From the NCBI RefSeq assembly GCF_021191635.1, contig NZ_JAIWPR010000008.1:1-64000 (forward strand): a stretch of 64,000 nucleotides of DNA, given 5' to 3'. Made by a program: the position numbers and the translations under genes. The notes beneath the pieces are model-generated. The model saw only the letters and a list, made by a program, of their open reading frames with translations. It had not been told where the DNA came from and searched no databases. Positions 33,129-45,248 of this stretch are shown piece by piece. Numbering within the stretch: position 1 is the stretch's first letter; each line of letters begins with the position of its first letter. Source of the DNA: Alterluteimonas quercicellularis. Its GTDB lineage: Bacteria; Pseudomonadota; Gammaproteobacteria; Xanthomonadales; Xanthomonadaceae.

Positions 33129-34946
33129 ATGTCCGCTGTCGTCCCGCCTGCCACCCCCTGGTCGAAACTGCGCCTGCCCGCCCTCGTGCTGGCGATCGCG
33201 CTGATCGTGATCGGGCCCTTCCTGCTGATGCGCGCCGCCAGCGTGAGCAGCGAGCGCGCGTGGAAGTGGGTCAACCACACCTACGAGGTGGAGGCCCAGG
33301 TGCAGTCGCTGGCCGCGGACGTGCGCAACCTGGAATCGGCCGCGCTCGGCCACGGCTACGGCCTGTCGGCGGAACTGCTGCAGGAGCGCATCGACGTCAG
33401 CCGCCCGCGCATCGAGCCCGGACTGGCGGCGCTGGAGGCGCTGATCCACGACAACCCGCAGCAGCAGGTCCGCCTGGGCATGCTGCGCACCCTGCTGGGG
33501 CTGCGCCTGGCGCAGGTGGACCGGCTGCTGGAAGCCGAGGGCAACGCCGACCCGGAGGTGGTGGAGGAGCTGCTGACGCGCTACCCGATCCACCGCCTGA
33601 TCGAGGAGATCGTGGGCGAGGAGCGCACGCTGCTGGTCGACCGCCTGGCCGAGGCGGAGGCGGCGAGCGCGCGCGCCCAGCTGATGAGCTGGGTCGCGGT
33701 GGTCGCGCAGTTGCTGCTGCTGGGCGCGCTGACCTACTTCTCGCTGCGCGAGATGGGCCGCCGCATCGAGGCGGAGGGCGGGGCCACCCGCGCCGCGAGC
33801 CGCGCCAGCGTGGTGCTGGACACGGTGCGCGAGCCGATCGTGTTGCTGGACGGGCAGAACCGCGTGGTGATGCTCAACGCCGCCTTCGCCGAGCTGTACG
33901 GCGTGGAGGGCGACGCGCGCGGCCGGCCGCTGGCGGAGCTGGGCGGCGGCGCCTGGAGCGATCTGCAGATCCTGCGCCGGCTCACCGACGTGCTGACCCG
34001 CGACCGCGAGCTGTGGGACTTCGAGATCACCCAGCGCACCGCCGAGGACGTGGAGCGGGTGATGCTGCTCAGCGCCCGGCGCATGCCGCTGCCCGACAGC
34101 GAGGATCTGGCGGTGCTGGTCACCGCCAGCGACATCAGCGCGCAGAAGATCAACGAGCGCCAGATCCGCGAGCTCAACCGCCAGCTGGAGGGCAAGGTGG
34201 AGCAGGTCTCCGACGTGAACCGCGAACTGGAGGCCTTCAGCTACTCGGTCTCGCACGACCTGCGCGCACCGCTGCGCCACATCGCCGGCTTCGCCGACAA
34301 GCTGGGCCGCCACCTGGGCGATTCCGCCGACGAGAAGGGGCAGCACTACCTGGAAGTGATCTCCAGCTCGGCGCGGCGCATGTCGGCGCTGATCGACGAC
34401 CTGCTGGTCTATTCGCGCCTGGGCCGCAGCGCGCTGCGGCTGCAGATGGTGGACGTGCAGTCGATGGTCAACGACACCCGCTCGGTGCTCGACTCCAACG
34501 CGCTGGCCGACCAGCCCGACCACCGCATCGACTGGCGCATCGACCACCTGCCGGTGGTGATCGCCGACGAGAACATGCTGCGCCAGGTGTGGCTGAACCT
34601 GCTCGGCAACGCGGTCAAGTACAGCACCCGCTCGGAGCCCGCGCAGATCGAGATCGGCTACGAGCAGCTCCCCGACGGCACCCACAGGTTCAGCGTGCGC
34701 GACAACGGCGCGGGCTTCGACATGAAGTACGCCGGCAAGCTGTTCGGCGTGTTCCAGCGCCTGCACTCGGCCAGCGAGTTCCCGGGCACCGGCATCGGCC
34801 TGGCCAGCGTGCGCCGCGTGCTCTCGCGCCACGGCGGCCGGATCTGGGCCGAGTCCGAGCCCGGCCAGGGCGCCACCTTCCACTTCACCCTGCCTCCCAC
34901 CGGCGACCTCAGTATCAACGCCACCCATCCCGAGAACGCGAAATGA
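33129..34946 (+). CDS. CHASE3-PAS sensor histidine kinase
   Basis: A 605-aa membrane kinase. TM1 (about 16-34) and TM2 (185-204) enclose a helical periplasmic CHASE3-like sensor (35-180). A PAS domain follows (about 225-335), then a HisKA helix with His376 in SYSVSHDLRAPLRH and a HATPase with NLLGNAVKYS, DNGAGFD and GTGIGLA. The HDLRAPLRH phosphoacceptor is that of the light/phytochrome-like kinase group, but no chromophore domain is present. Start is uncertain: ATG 33129 is the closest to TM1; in-frame starts at 33039 and 32991 are possible and none has a good ribosome site. Its stop overlaps the response-regulator start, so they form one signalling unit. Confidence 0.88.
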   Translation: MSAVVPPATPWSKLRLPALVLAIALIVIGPFLLMRAASVSSERAWKWVNHTYEVEAQVQSLAADVRNLESAALGHGYGLSAELLQERIDVSRPRIEPGLAALEALIHDNPQQQVRLGMLRTLLGLRLAQVDRLLEAEGNADPEVVEELLTRYPIHRLIEEIVGEERTLLVDRLAEAEAASARAQLMSWVAVVAQLLLLGALTYFSLREMGRRIEAEGGATRAASRASVVLDTVREPIVLLDGQNRVVMLNAAFAELYGVEGDARGRPLAELGGGAWSDLQILRRLTDVLTRDRELWDFEITQRTAEDVERVMLLSARRMPLPDSEDLAVLVTASDISAQKINERQIRELNRQLEGKVEQVSDVNRELEAFSYSVSHDLRAPLRHIAGFADKLGRHLGDSADEKGQHYLEVISSSARRMSALIDDLLVYSRLGRSALRLQMVDVQSMVNDTRSVLDSNALADQPDHRIDWRIDHLPVVIADENMLRQVWLNLLGNAVKYSTRSEPAQIEIGYEQLPDGTHRFSVRDNGAGFDMKYAGKLFGVFQRLHSASEFPGTGIGLASVRRVLSRHGGRIWAESEPGQGATFHFTLPPTGDLSINATHPENAK

Positions 34947-35383
34947 CCGAGATCCGCACGATCCTCCTCGCCGAGGACAGCCCGCACGACGCCGAGATGG
35001 CGATCGATGCGCTGCGCGAGGCGCACCTGGTGAACCCGATCGTCCACGTGGAGGACGGGGTGGAGGCGCTGGACTACCTGCTGCGCCGCGGCCGCTTCGC
35101 CGATCGCACCGACCCCGACCCGGCGGTGCTGCTGCTCGACATCAAGATGCCGCGCATGGACGGGCTGGAAGTGCTGAAGCAGCTGCGCGAGGAGGACTCC
35201 CTCAAGCGCCTGCCGGTGGTGATCCTGTCGTCCTCCCGCGAGGAGAGCGACCTGGCGCGCAGCTGGGACCTGGGCGTCAACGCCTACGTGGTGAAGCCGG
35301 TGGACGTGGACCAGTTCTTCGAGGCGGTGCGCACGCTGGGCAAGTTCTGGGCCGTGCTCAACGAAGCGCCGGAAGGGGAGTGA
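34943..35383 (+). CDS. Single-domain response regulator, Rcp1-like
   Basis: A 146-aa stand-alone receiver domain: ILLAEDSPHDAEM with the acidic pair, LLLDIKMPRMDGLEVL with the phospho-accepting Asp, VVILSSSREESD and YVVKPVDVDQF with the conserved Lys. The GxxALDYLLRRG insertion is typical of Rcp1/phytochrome-type single-domain regulators. It has no output domain, so it acts by protein contact or phosphorelay. ATG overlaps the kinase stop (ATGA). Confidence 0.93.
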   Translation: MTEIRTILLAEDSPHDAEMAIDALREAHLVNPIVHVEDGVEALDYLLRRGRFADRTDPDPAVLLLDIKMPRMDGLEVLKQLREEDSLKRLPVVILSSSREESDLARSWDLGVNAYVVKPVDVDQFFEAVRTLGKFWAVLNEAPEGE

Positions 35384-35387
35384 TGCG

Positions 35388-35759
35388 ATGGGCGCGCCGG
35401 GAGGGTGGCGCATCCTGATCGTCGACGATTCCCGCGACGACGCCGAGCTGACCGAGATCGCCCTGCGCGAGGCCGGGCTGCGCTTCGACGCGCGCCGCGC
35501 CAGCACCGCGCAGGAAGTGCGCGAGGCGCTGGCGGCGTTCGCGCCGCAGCTGGTGATCTCGGACATGAACCTGCCCGGGTTCTCGGGCGAGGAAGCGCGC
35601 GCGCTGGTGCGCGCGCACGACCCGGCGCTGCCGTTCGTGTTCCTGACCGGTTCGCTCTACCCGCCCGAGACCCCGCCGGACTTCGGCGCGCCGCTGCTGA
35701 CCAAGGACGACCTGGCCGACCTGCCCGGCCTGGTGCGCGGGCTGCTGCCGGAACTGTAG
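35388..35759 (+). CDS. Single-domain response regulator
   Basis: A 123-aa receiver domain with ILIVDDSRDDAELT, QLVISDMNLPGFSGEEA (phospho-Asp), FVFLTGSLYPPE and LLTKDDL (Lys), without an output domain. GGGGAG lies about 9 bases before the ATG and it starts 4 bases after the previous stop, so it is the third gene of the kinase operon. Two receiver-only partners for one kinase suggest a branched or competing relay. Its TAG stop lies in the adjacent REP-like repeat. Confidence 0.9.
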   Translation: MGAPGGWRILIVDDSRDDAELTEIALREAGLRFDARRASTAQEVREALAAFAPQLVISDMNLPGFSGEEARALVRAHDPALPFVFLTGSLYPPETPPDFGAPLLTKDDLADLPGLVRGLLPEL

Positions 35760-35897
35760 GAGCGCGCTTGCGCGCGACGGCTTTCCCGCTTCCGGGAGAA
35801 GCGATGCCGCCCGTCGTTCGCCACCTTCCGCGCGTGGGGACGCGTTTTTCTGCCCTGACTCCGGTGCAACCTGGCCCGGTCGCGCGCGAGCGCGCTC

Positions 35898-35901
<4 letters not shown>
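35756..35901. repeat. REP-like inverted pair joining two stop codons
   Basis: Forward copy 35756-35778 and inverted copy 35879-35901. The stop of the response regulator (35757-35759) and the stop of the convergent malic enzyme (35898-35900) are both the TAG inside a repeat copy. Confidence 0.82.
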
Positions 35902-38189
<2,288 letters not shown>

Positions 38190-38252
38190 CGAGGGGAGTC
38201 TGCTGGCGGAAAAACGCGCGGGGGGACCGGGATTCTAACCCTCCCCCGCGGC

Positions 38253-38272
38253 GGGGCCGCCGCGGCGGCCCC
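38253..38272 (-). terminator. GC palindrome after porin gene
   Basis: A perfect 20-bp palindrome GGGGCCGCCGCGGCGGCCCC about 20 bases past the porin stop, between it and the maeB promoter. No T-tract; a probable transcript end for the dctA-esterase-porin set. Confidence 0.45.
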
Positions 38273-38291
38273 GGGGAGCGGCCGACGGCGC

Positions 38292-39788
38292 CTAGAAGAC
38301 GACCTGGGCGCGGACGTTGACCGTGTTGCCGCTGTCGCGCCCCTGGTAGGCGCCGACCTGGTTGTCGGTGGTCCAGCGCACGTAGTTGAGCATCAGCCGC
38401 GACCAGTCGTTGAGGTACCAGTTGAGGCCCAGGGTCCAGGCGTCGCCCTCGCCGCCGCGCGGGGCGTCGGTGAAGTCGTAGCGGTCGAAGCGCGCGGCCA
38501 GTTCCCAGGTGCCGATGCCGCCGTCGGTGACCGGCCGCGAGACGCGGGTGGTGCCCCAGACGCCGGAGCGCGCGCTGAAGCCGGGCTTCTCGCCGGTGAT
38601 CAGCCAGCCGGCGTAGACCGAGGAGGCGGCGTGGTCCACCGCGTCCACGGTGGAGGAATGGATGGTGCGCCGGGCGTACTCGCCGAAGGCCCAGAAGTTG
38701 CGCCAGGTGCCGCCGAGCTCGGCGCCCCAGGCCTCCTCGCGGGTGACGTCGGCGATGGAACTGGCGGACACGCGGATGTTGTCGTTGAAGTTGGAGGCGA
38801 TGCGCGGGACCTTGTTGATGCTCTCGACGTCCGCGCCGAAGTCCTCGTGCACGTACCAGCCGCCCAGGTGCAGGAAGCCGGCCGGGCGCTTGACCGGGTT
38901 CCAGTGCGCGCGGGTGGTGAAGGTGAGCGCGTCGCTCTCGGCGCCGGCGTTGCCGAGGTCGTCGCCGGTGATGCCGAGGCTGTAGTGCCAGTTCTGGCCG
39001 ATCAGCTTCATCTGCGCGCCGAGGCCGAAGTAGCCGCTCTGCGACGAGCCGACCGAGGCCACCGCGTTGCGCTCCATGAAGGGCGTGCGGGTGAGCGTGG
39101 TCGCGCCGTCGATGGACCGGTCCTTGAGCTTGTTGCCGGCGTAGAACTCCGCCGGCAGCCCGCCCAGGCGGGTGTCCCAGGACAGGTAAGCGTCCTTGAT
39201 GCTGACGTCGTTGTCGGCGAAGTCGGCGTCGATCTTGTAGCCCAGCGGGCCCATCGTGCCCTCGGCGCCCAGGCGCACCTGGCGCATCTCGGTGCCGTTG
39301 ATGTTGCGCGCGTCGAAATCGGAGCCGCGGGTGGAGGAGAAGTCGGCCATCACCCGGCCGCGCGGGTGGAAGGTGAACTCGCCGTCGGCGCTGCGGAACT
39401 CCGGGCCGCCGCGGCGCCAGCGGACGTTGCCGTCGCCGCCGCCCCCGCCGCCGGCGGCGAGCTGGGCGACCTGCGCCTGCAGGATCGCGAGGTCGTCCTG
39501 CCGGGTCTGCGCCACGGCGGCGTCGACCTGGGCCTGGACCGGATCGGCGGGCGATGCCGGCGATGCGGGCGCGTCCGCCACCGCGGCGGCCGGGGCGCCG
39601 CCCTCGAGCGCGCTCAGGCGCTGGTTGAGCGCCTGCAGTTGCTCGGACTGCAGGCGGATCTGCTCGGCCTGCTGGCGGATCAGTTCGCGCAGTTCCGTCT
39701 CGGAGGCGGTGTCGGCGGCGAACGCGGGCAGCGCGGCCAGGCCCATCAGGGCCCCGGCGGCGAGTGCGCGGGTGTGCTTGCGGTTCAT
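38292..39788 (-). CDS. OprP/OprO-like porin
   Basis: A 498-aa outer-membrane porin. The signal peptide ends AFAA (about residue 25), followed by a coiled-coil stalk (LRELIRQQAEQIRLQSEQLQALNQRLSALEGG), an Ala/Pro linker and a 16-strand barrel beginning FTFHPRGRVMADF and ending VNVRAQVVF with terminal Phe. KIDADFADNDVSIKDAYLSWD and YAGNKLKDRS are typical of the phosphate-selective porin O/P family, though many members carry other anions. GGAGGGAGA lies just before the ATG. It is 32 bases behind the esterase and likely in one operon with it and dctA. Confidence 0.9.
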   Translation of the reverse strand: MNRKHTRALAAGALMGLAALPAFAADTASETELRELIRQQAEQIRLQSEQLQALNQRLSALEGGAPAAAVADAPASPASPADPVQAQVDAAVAQTRQDDLAILQAQVAQLAAGGGGGGDGNVRWRRGGPEFRSADGEFTFHPRGRVMADFSSTRGSDFDARNINGTEMRQVRLGAEGTMGPLGYKIDADFADNDVSIKDAYLSWDTRLGGLPAEFYAGNKLKDRSIDGATTLTRTPFMERNAVASVGSSQSGYFGLGAQMKLIGQNWHYSLGITGDDLGNAGAESDALTFTTRAHWNPVKRPAGFLHLGGWYVHEDFGADVESINKVPRIASNFNDNIRVSASSIADVTREEAWGAELGGTWRNFWAFGEYARRTIHSSTVDAVDHAASSVYAGWLITGEKPGFSARSGVWGTTRVSRPVTDGGIGTWELAARFDRYDFTDAPRGGEGDAWTLGLNWYLNDWSRLMLNYVRWTTDNQVGAYQGRDSGNTVNVRAQVVF

Positions 39789-39820
39789 GCGGTGTCTCCC
39801 TCCCGGGACTGCATACGGCG

Positions 39821-40858
39821 TCAGTCGCCGTCTTCTTCGTTGGGTTCGGCGGCGTCGTCCGCCGGCGTCGGGGCCGGCGCGGCGGGCGCCTCGCCGGTCA
39901 GGGGCTGCAGGCGGGCCGGCGGCGCGGCCATGAAACCGTGGGCGCGTGCCCAGGCGGCGAACAGGCGAGGCCACTGCGCGACCTGGCTGCCCGGCCGGCC
40001 GAGGCCCCAGCTGTGGCCGCCGCGGTCGAACACGTGCAGCTCCGCCGGCACGTTCTGCGCGCGCGCGGCCTGGAACAGCAGCAGGCTGTGGCCGACGTCG
40101 GCGATCGGGTCGTCCGCGGCGTGGGCCAGGAACACCGGCGGCATGTCCGGGCGCACGTGCGACTCGACCGAGTAAGCCTCCACCGCGTCGGCCTGCGTGG
40201 CCAGCTCGCGCCGGCTGCGGGTGGTGTCGTAGGGCGGGCGCAGGGTCACCACCGGGTAGAGCATGCCGAGGAAGGCGGGCCGCGAGGGCAGCGCGTCGGC
40301 GGCGTCGAGCGCGGGATAGAAATCGTGCTCGAAGCGGGTGGCGAGGATGCCGGCGAGGTTGGCGCCTGCCGAGGAGCCGATCGCGCCGATGCGCTCGGGA
40401 TCGATGCCCAGCTCCGCGGCATGGGCGCGCAGCAGGCGCATCGCGCGCTGGCCGTCGGCGAACGGCGCCGAGGCCGGCCAGCCGTCGGCCGGCAGCCGGT
40501 AGTACAACACCGCGCTGGTGACGCCGATCGAGGCCAGCCACTGCGCCATCGGCCGCGCGGCGGTGCCGACCTGGATGCGGAAGTAGCCGCCGCCGCCCAG
40601 GATCAGCACCGCGGTGCCGTTGGGCTGCGCGGGACGATGGATCTCCAGCCGCGGCTCGGACACGCGCGTCACCGCGCCGTTCGCAGCGCCCTCGGTGCCG
40701 ACCCGCTCGGGGCCCTGCACCACCCGCGGCAGGTGCCCCTCGGGCCACAGCGGCAACGTCTGTACGCCGTTGCCCTCGCGGGCCATCGCCGGCAGGGCCG
40801 CCAGGCCCGCCAGCAGCAGCGCCAGCCCTGCGGCGGCGCCTCGTCTCGTCGGTCTCAT
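39821..40858 (-). CDS. Secreted alpha/beta hydrolase (acetyl-xylan-esterase-like)
   Basis: A 345-aa exported esterase. The signal peptide ends AMA (about 26). [12 protein letters not shown] forms the oxyanion region, [11 protein letters not shown] holds the nucleophilic Ser, [14 protein letters not shown] the Asp and [11 protein letters not shown] the His. The family (BD-FAE/endo-xylanase-like hydrolases) removes acetyl or other acyl groups from polysaccharides. ATG 40858 overlaps the dctA stop (ATGA). An acidic low-complexity tail (last 25 residues) is unusual. Together with a porin and a C4-dicarboxylate carrier it suggests release and uptake of an organic acid. Confidence 0.87.
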   Translation of the reverse strand: MRPTRRGAAAGLALLLAGLAALPAMAREGNGVQTLPLWPEGHLPRVVQGPERVGTEGAANGAVTRVSEPRLEIHRPAQPNGTAVLILGGGGYFRIQVGTAARPMAQWLASIGVTSAVLYYRLPADGWPASAPFADGQRAMRLLRAHAAELGIDPERIGAIGSSAGANLAGILATRFEHDFYPALDAADALPSRPAFLGMLYPVVTLRPPYDTTRSRRELATQADAVEAYSVESHVRPDMPPVFLAHAADDPIADVGHSLLLFQAARAQNVPAELHVFDRGGHSWGLGRPGSQVAQWPRLFAAWARAHGFMAAPPARLQPLTGEAPAAPAPTPADDAAEPNEEDGD

Positions 40859-42243
40859 CGCATGCCCTCCTGCACCGTGCCGTCCGACAGCAGCGGTTCC
40901 GCTGCGGGACCCGCCGCGCCCTCGGCGGGCGCTGCGGGCGGATCGAGGGGCTCGCCGTCGAGCGCGCGCCGCAGGCGGTCGCGGTCGAGCGCGTCCTCCC
41001 AGCGCGAGACCACCACGGTGGCCACGGCGTTGCCCATGAAGTTGGTCAGCGAGCGGCATTCGCTCATGAAGCGGTCCACGCCCAGGATCAGCGCCATGCC
41101 CGCGACCGGCACCGTGGGCACCACCGACAGCGTGGCGGCCAGGGTGATGAAGCCCGCGCCGGTGACGCCGGCCGCGCCCTTGGAGCTGAGCATGGCCACC
41201 AGCAGCAGGGTGATCTGCTCGCCCAGGCTCAGCTCGATGTTGGTGGCCTGGGCGATGAACAGCGCGGCCAGGGTCATGTAGAGGTTGGTGCCGTCGAGGT
41301 TGAACGAGTAGCCGGTGGGCACCACCAGCCCGACGACCGACTTGCGGCAGCCGGCCTTCTCCATCTTCTCCATCAGCGAGGGCAGCGCCGACTCCGAGGA
41401 CGAGGTGCCCAGCACCAGCAGCAGCTCGGCCTTGAGGTAGCGCGCGAGCTTGAGGATCGAGAAGCCGCACAGCCGGCACACCGCGCCCAGGATCACCAGC
41501 ACGAACAGCAGCGCGCTGACGTAGAAGGTGCCGATCAGCCAGGCCAGGTTGACCAGCGATTCCACCCCGTAGCGGCCGATGGTGAAGGCGATCGCGCCGA
41601 ACGCGCCGATCGGCGCGGCCTTCATCAGCACGTGCACCAGCTTGAACACCGGCACCGTCAGCGCCTCGCAGAAGGCCAGCACCGGGCGCCCGCGCTCGCC
41701 CACCAGGGCCAGCGCGACGCCGAACAGCACCGCGACCAGCAGCACCTGCAGGATGTTGCCGGAGACGAAGGCCGAGACCAGGGTGTCGGGGATGACGTCG
41801 AGCAGGAAGCCCGTCATCGACATCTCGTGGGCCTGGCGGGTGTAGTCGCTGACCGCGCCGGCGTCCAGGTCGGCCGGATCGATGTTCATGCCGGCGCCCG
41901 GCTGCACCACGTGCGCCACCACCATGCCCACCACCAGCGCCAGGGTGGAGAAGAACAGGAAGTAGGCCATCGCCTTGCCGAACACCCGGCCGATCGCGCC
42001 GAGGTGGTTCATGCCGGCGATGCCGGTGACGATGGTCAGGAAGATCACCGGCGGGATGATCATCTTGACCAGCTTGATGAAGGCGTCGCCCAGCGGCTTG
42101 AGCTGCTCGGCGAAGGCCGGCTCGAAGTGGCCGAGCAGCGCGCCGAGGAGGATCGCGGCCAGGACCTGGACGTAGAGCTGGCGGTACCAGGGCAGGCGCC
42201 GGGGCGGCGCCGCGGCGGCGGGCATGGGGTGCATGGGCGGCAT
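40855..42243 (-). CDS. dctA: C4-dicarboxylate:cation symporter
   Basis: A 462-aa inner-membrane carrier of the DAACS family. Multiple hydrophobic segments, [24 protein letters not shown], the substrate/cation signature [24 protein letters not shown], the [14 protein letters not shown] hairpin and [22 protein letters not shown] match DctA closely. It takes up succinate, fumarate, malate or related acids with H+ or Na+. ATG 42243 is used; ATG 42234 and 42225 are equally possible. It is divergent from a DctB-like hybrid kinase, which probably controls it. Confidence 0.92.
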   Translation of the reverse strand: MPPMHPMPAAAAPPRRLPWYRQLYVQVLAAILLGALLGHFEPAFAEQLKPLGDAFIKLVKMIIPPVIFLTIVTGIAGMNHLGAIGRVFGKAMAYFLFFSTLALVVGMVVAHVVQPGAGMNIDPADLDAGAVSDYTRQAHEMSMTGFLLDVIPDTLVSAFVSGNILQVLLVAVLFGVALALVGERGRPVLAFCEALTVPVFKLVHVLMKAAPIGAFGAIAFTIGRYGVESLVNLAWLIGTFYVSALLFVLVILGAVCRLCGFSILKLARYLKAELLLVLGTSSSESALPSLMEKMEKAGCRKSVVGLVVPTGYSFNLDGTNLYMTLAALFIAQATNIELSLGEQITLLLVAMLSSKGAAGVTGAGFITLAATLSVVPTVPVAGMALILGVDRFMSECRSLTNFMGNAVATVVVSRWEDALDRDRLRRALDGEPLDPPAAPAEGAAGPAAEPLLSDGTVQEGMR

Positions 42244-42378
42244 TCCGGTTCGCGCGGCGACGGGCGCCGAGTGCGGGCCGGCGTGTTGTACGGCAAGCGG
42301 CCGCCCGCGCCGATAACCCATTGGTGTTAGGGCCGCCGCCCGCGGGCGGCGCGCACCGGGGCCCTACACTGTCGCCCG

Positions 42379-45018
42379 ATGCGTCCCAGCCCCCGCCTGC
42401 GCCGGCTCCTCTGGCTCCTGCTGCTCGCCGGCGGCGGCCTCGCGCTGGTGTCGGCCCTGGGCTACCGCCTCGGCGCACGGGTGGCGCTGGAGACCGCCTC
42501 GGCCCAGGCCGCGCAGCAGCTGCACCTGCACGCGCAGGCGCTGAACCAGCGGATCGAGCGCTACCGCGCGCTGCCGCAGCTGCTGGCGCTGGACCCCGAC
42601 CTGCGCGCCAGCGTGGCCGCCCCGCTCGACGAGGCCGGGCGCCAGCGCCTCAACCTGCGCCTGGAAGAAGCCAACCGCACCGCCCGCGCCTCCACCCTGA
42701 CCCTGGTCGACGCCGCCGGGATCGCGGTGGCGGCCAGCAACTGGGCGCTGCCGGAGAGCAACGTCGGCGAGCGCTACGGCTTCCGGCCCTACGTGCAGCA
42801 GGCCCTGCGCGAGGGCCGCGGCCGCTTCTACGGCATCGGCGTGACCACCCGCGTACCGGGCTACTTCCTGTCGGAGGCGATCCGCGACGGGGCCGGGCGC
42901 AACGTGGGCGTGGTGGTGATCAAGATCGAATTGTCGGCGGTGGAACGGGAGTGGGCGCGCGAAGGCGAGGCGATCCTGGTCGGCGATACCCGCGGCGTGG
43001 TGTTCCTGGCCAGCCGCCCCGAGTGGCGCTACCGCCTGCTCGCGCCGCTGGACGCGGCCGCGCGCGCCGAACTGGCCGCCACCCGCCAGTACGGCGAGCA
43101 GCCGCTGCGGCCGGCGGCGATCCGCACGCTGCGCGAGGCCGGCGCGCATGGCGCGCTGGTGCGCATCGACGACCCCGCCATGCCCGGGCGCTGGCTGTGG
43201 CAGCGCGCGCCGGTGGCCGACACCGACTGGACCCTGCACCTGCTGCGCGACGCCGCCCCGGTGGCCGCGGCGGCGCGGCAGTGGGCGACCATCGCCGGCG
43301 CCTCGTGGCTGGCGCTGGTGTTCGTGCTGCTGTTCGCGCAGCAGCGGCGGCGGATGGGCGCGCTGCGCCGGCGCAGCCGCGCCGAGCTGGAGGCGCTGGT
43401 GGAACAGCATGCCCACGAGCTGCGCACCGCGCGCGACGGCCTGGTCGAGGCCGCGCAGCGCGCCGACACCGGCCTCAGCCGGCAGCTGGAGCACCTGCCG
43501 CAAGGCGTCGTCATCATCGACGCCGACCTGCGCATCGTGGCCTGGAACGCGCGCTACATCGACCTGTTCCGCTTCCCACCGGACCTGGTCCGGGTGGGGC
43601 GGCCGATCGAGGAGGTGTTCCGCTACAACGCCCGCCGCGGGCTGCTGGGGCCGGGCCCGGTGGAGGACGCGATCCAGCGCCGGCTCGACCACCTGCGCAG
43701 CGGCAAGCCGCACATGCGCGAGAGCGAGAAGCAGGACGGCACCGTGCTGGAGATCCGCGGCAACCCGCTGCCCGACGGCGGCTTCGTCACCAGCTACGCC
43801 GACATCACCAGCTACAAGAACACCGCGCGCGAGCTGCGCTCGCTGGCCGACTCGCTGGAGAAGCGCATCGCCCGCCGCACCGCCGACCTCGACCAGGCGC
43901 GGCGCGAGGCGGTGGAGGCCAACCGCTACAAGACCCGCTTCGTCGCCGCCGCCGTGCACGACCTGCTGCAGCCGCTCAACGCCGCGCGGATGTTCCTCTC
44001 CGCGCTGCGCGGGCGCCTGCGCGAGGCCGACAAGCGCGAGATGGCCGACCACATCGACGCCGCGCTGACCGCGCAGGACGCGATCCTCGCCAGCCTGCTC
44101 GACATCTCGCGGCTGGAGGCCGGCACCCTGCAGGTGGACGTGCGCGAATTCGCCCTGGGGCCGCTGCTGGAGACGCTGGCGCGCGAGTTCGGCCTGGCCG
44201 CGCGCGCCGAAGGCCTGCGCTTCGACCACGTGCCCACGCGGCTGGCGGTGCGCAGCGACGAGGCGCTGCTGCGCCGGATCCTGCAGAACCTGCTCTCCAA
44301 CGCGGTGCGCTACACCGCCAGCGGCCGCGTGCTGCTGGGCTGCCGCCGCAGCGGCGATGGCGTGCGCATCGAGGTCTGGGACACCGGCCCCGGCATCCCG
44401 CGCAACCGCCAGCGCGAGATCTTCGAGGAGTTCCGCCGCCTGCACGACGGCGGCGACCACGGCCGCGGCGCCGGCCTGGGGCTGGCGATCGTCGAGCGCA
44501 TCGGCCGCCTGCTCGGCCACCGCATCGGCCTGCGCTCGCAGCCCGGCCGTGGCAGCGTGTTCTGGGTGACCCTGCCGCGCGCGCAGGCCCCTGCCCCCGC
44601 ACCGCCGCCCCCCGCTCCGGCGCCGGCCGAGGCCTCGCTGCTGCACGGCCACGCGATCTGGTGCGTGGACGACGACGCGCGCAGCTGCGAGGCCGCGCGC
44701 GCCATGCTGCAGCGCTGGGGCTGCCGGGTGCCGCTGGCCGGCGGCGCCGAGGCCGCGCTGGCCGCCGCGCGTCCCGGCCAGGCGCCGGAACTGGTGCTGC
44801 TGGACCTGCACCTGGGCGAGGCCACCGGGCCGGACCTGATGGCGCAGCTGGCCACGATCTGGGGCGCCGCGCCGCCGGTGGTGCTGCTCACCGCCGACCG
44901 CGGCGAAGCCGCGCAGGCAGTGGCGCGCCGCCACGGCTGGCATTTCCTGCCCAAGCCGGTGCGCCCGCCCGCGCTGCGCGCACTGATGACGCAGTTGCTG
45001 CTGCGCGGCGGCCCGTAG
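42379..45018 (+). CDS. Hybrid sensor kinase, DctB-like sensor, NahK/ErcS type
   Basis: An 879-aa membrane hybrid kinase: TM1 (9-30), a periplasmic DctB-like sensor (32-315; LTLVDAAGIAVAASNW, FRPYVQQALREGRGRFYGIG, GYFLSEAI), TM2 (about 318-335), a coiled coil, PAS (365-480; WNARYIDLFRFPPDLVRVGRPIEEVFRYNARRG), HisKA with the atypical phosphoacceptor VHDLLQPLNAARMF, HATPase (NLLSNAVRY, DTGPGIP, GLGLAIVERI) and a C-terminal receiver (LLDLHLGE). The PAS and HDLLQPL combination is that of the NahK/ErcS family. A TACACT box ends 8 bases before the ATG. Divergent position indicates control of dctA; no DNA-binding partner is adjacent, and the LuxR-type regulator at 57 kb is a possible one. Confidence 0.9.
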   Translation: MRPSPRLRRLLWLLLLAGGGLALVSALGYRLGARVALETASAQAAQQLHLHAQALNQRIERYRALPQLLALDPDLRASVAAPLDEAGRQRLNLRLEEANRTARASTLTLVDAAGIAVAASNWALPESNVGERYGFRPYVQQALREGRGRFYGIGVTTRVPGYFLSEAIRDGAGRNVGVVVIKIELSAVEREWAREGEAILVGDTRGVVFLASRPEWRYRLLAPLDAAARAELAATRQYGEQPLRPAAIRTLREAGAHGALVRIDDPAMPGRWLWQRAPVADTDWTLHLLRDAAPVAAAARQWATIAGASWLALVFVLLFAQQRRRMGALRRRSRAELEALVEQHAHELRTARDGLVEAAQRADTGLSRQLEHLPQGVVIIDADLRIVAWNARYIDLFRFPPDLVRVGRPIEEVFRYNARRGLLGPGPVEDAIQRRLDHLRSGKPHMRESEKQDGTVLEIRGNPLPDGGFVTSYADITSYKNTARELRSLADSLEKRIARRTADLDQARREAVEANRYKTRFVAAAVHDLLQPLNAARMFLSALRGRLREADKREMADHIDAALTAQDAILASLLDISRLEAGTLQVDVREFALGPLLETLAREFGLAARAEGLRFDHVPTRLAVRSDEALLRRILQNLLSNAVRYTASGRVLLGCRRSGDGVRIEVWDTGPGIPRNRQREIFEEFRRLHDGGDHGRGAGLGLAIVERIGRLLGHRIGLRSQPGRGSVFWVTLPRAQAPAPAPPPPAPAPAEASLLHGHAIWCVDDDARSCEAARAMLQRWGCRVPLAGGAEAALAAARPGQAPELVLLDLHLGEATGPDLMAQLATIWGAAPPVVLLTADRGEAAQAVARRHGWHFLPKPVRPPALRALMTQLLLRGGP

Positions 45019-45053
45019 CGCACCCTGCGGAGACGCAAAGCCCCGGTGCTTTT

Positions 45054-45200
45054 GCAGGAGCGCGCTCGCGCGCGACCGAGCGGGATTCGGAAAAAAGCGG
45101 CACCGGCTGTCGTGAGTCGCCGTCCGCGCGTGGCGGCGCGTTCTCGTTCTGCGGCGAGCGCGGTGGCACCTGGCGCAGTCGCGCACGAGCGCGCTCCTGC
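45054..45200. repeat. REP-like inverted pair
   Basis: Forward copy 45054-45076 and inverted copy 45178-45200 (one base changed, CACGAGC), about 100 bases apart, after the hybrid kinase stop. Confidence 0.75.
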
Positions 45201-45233
45201 AAGCCTTCTAGGCGCCAGGAAGGTTGGTTTTCA

Positions 45234-45248
45234 TCAAGTGATACTTGA
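45234..45248. promoter_or_regulatory. Palindrome upstream of RHS gene
   Basis: TCAAGT-GAT-ACTTGA, a perfect 6-bp inverted repeat with a 3-base centre in an A/T-rich patch, 270 bases before the RHS start; candidate operator. Confidence 0.4.
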
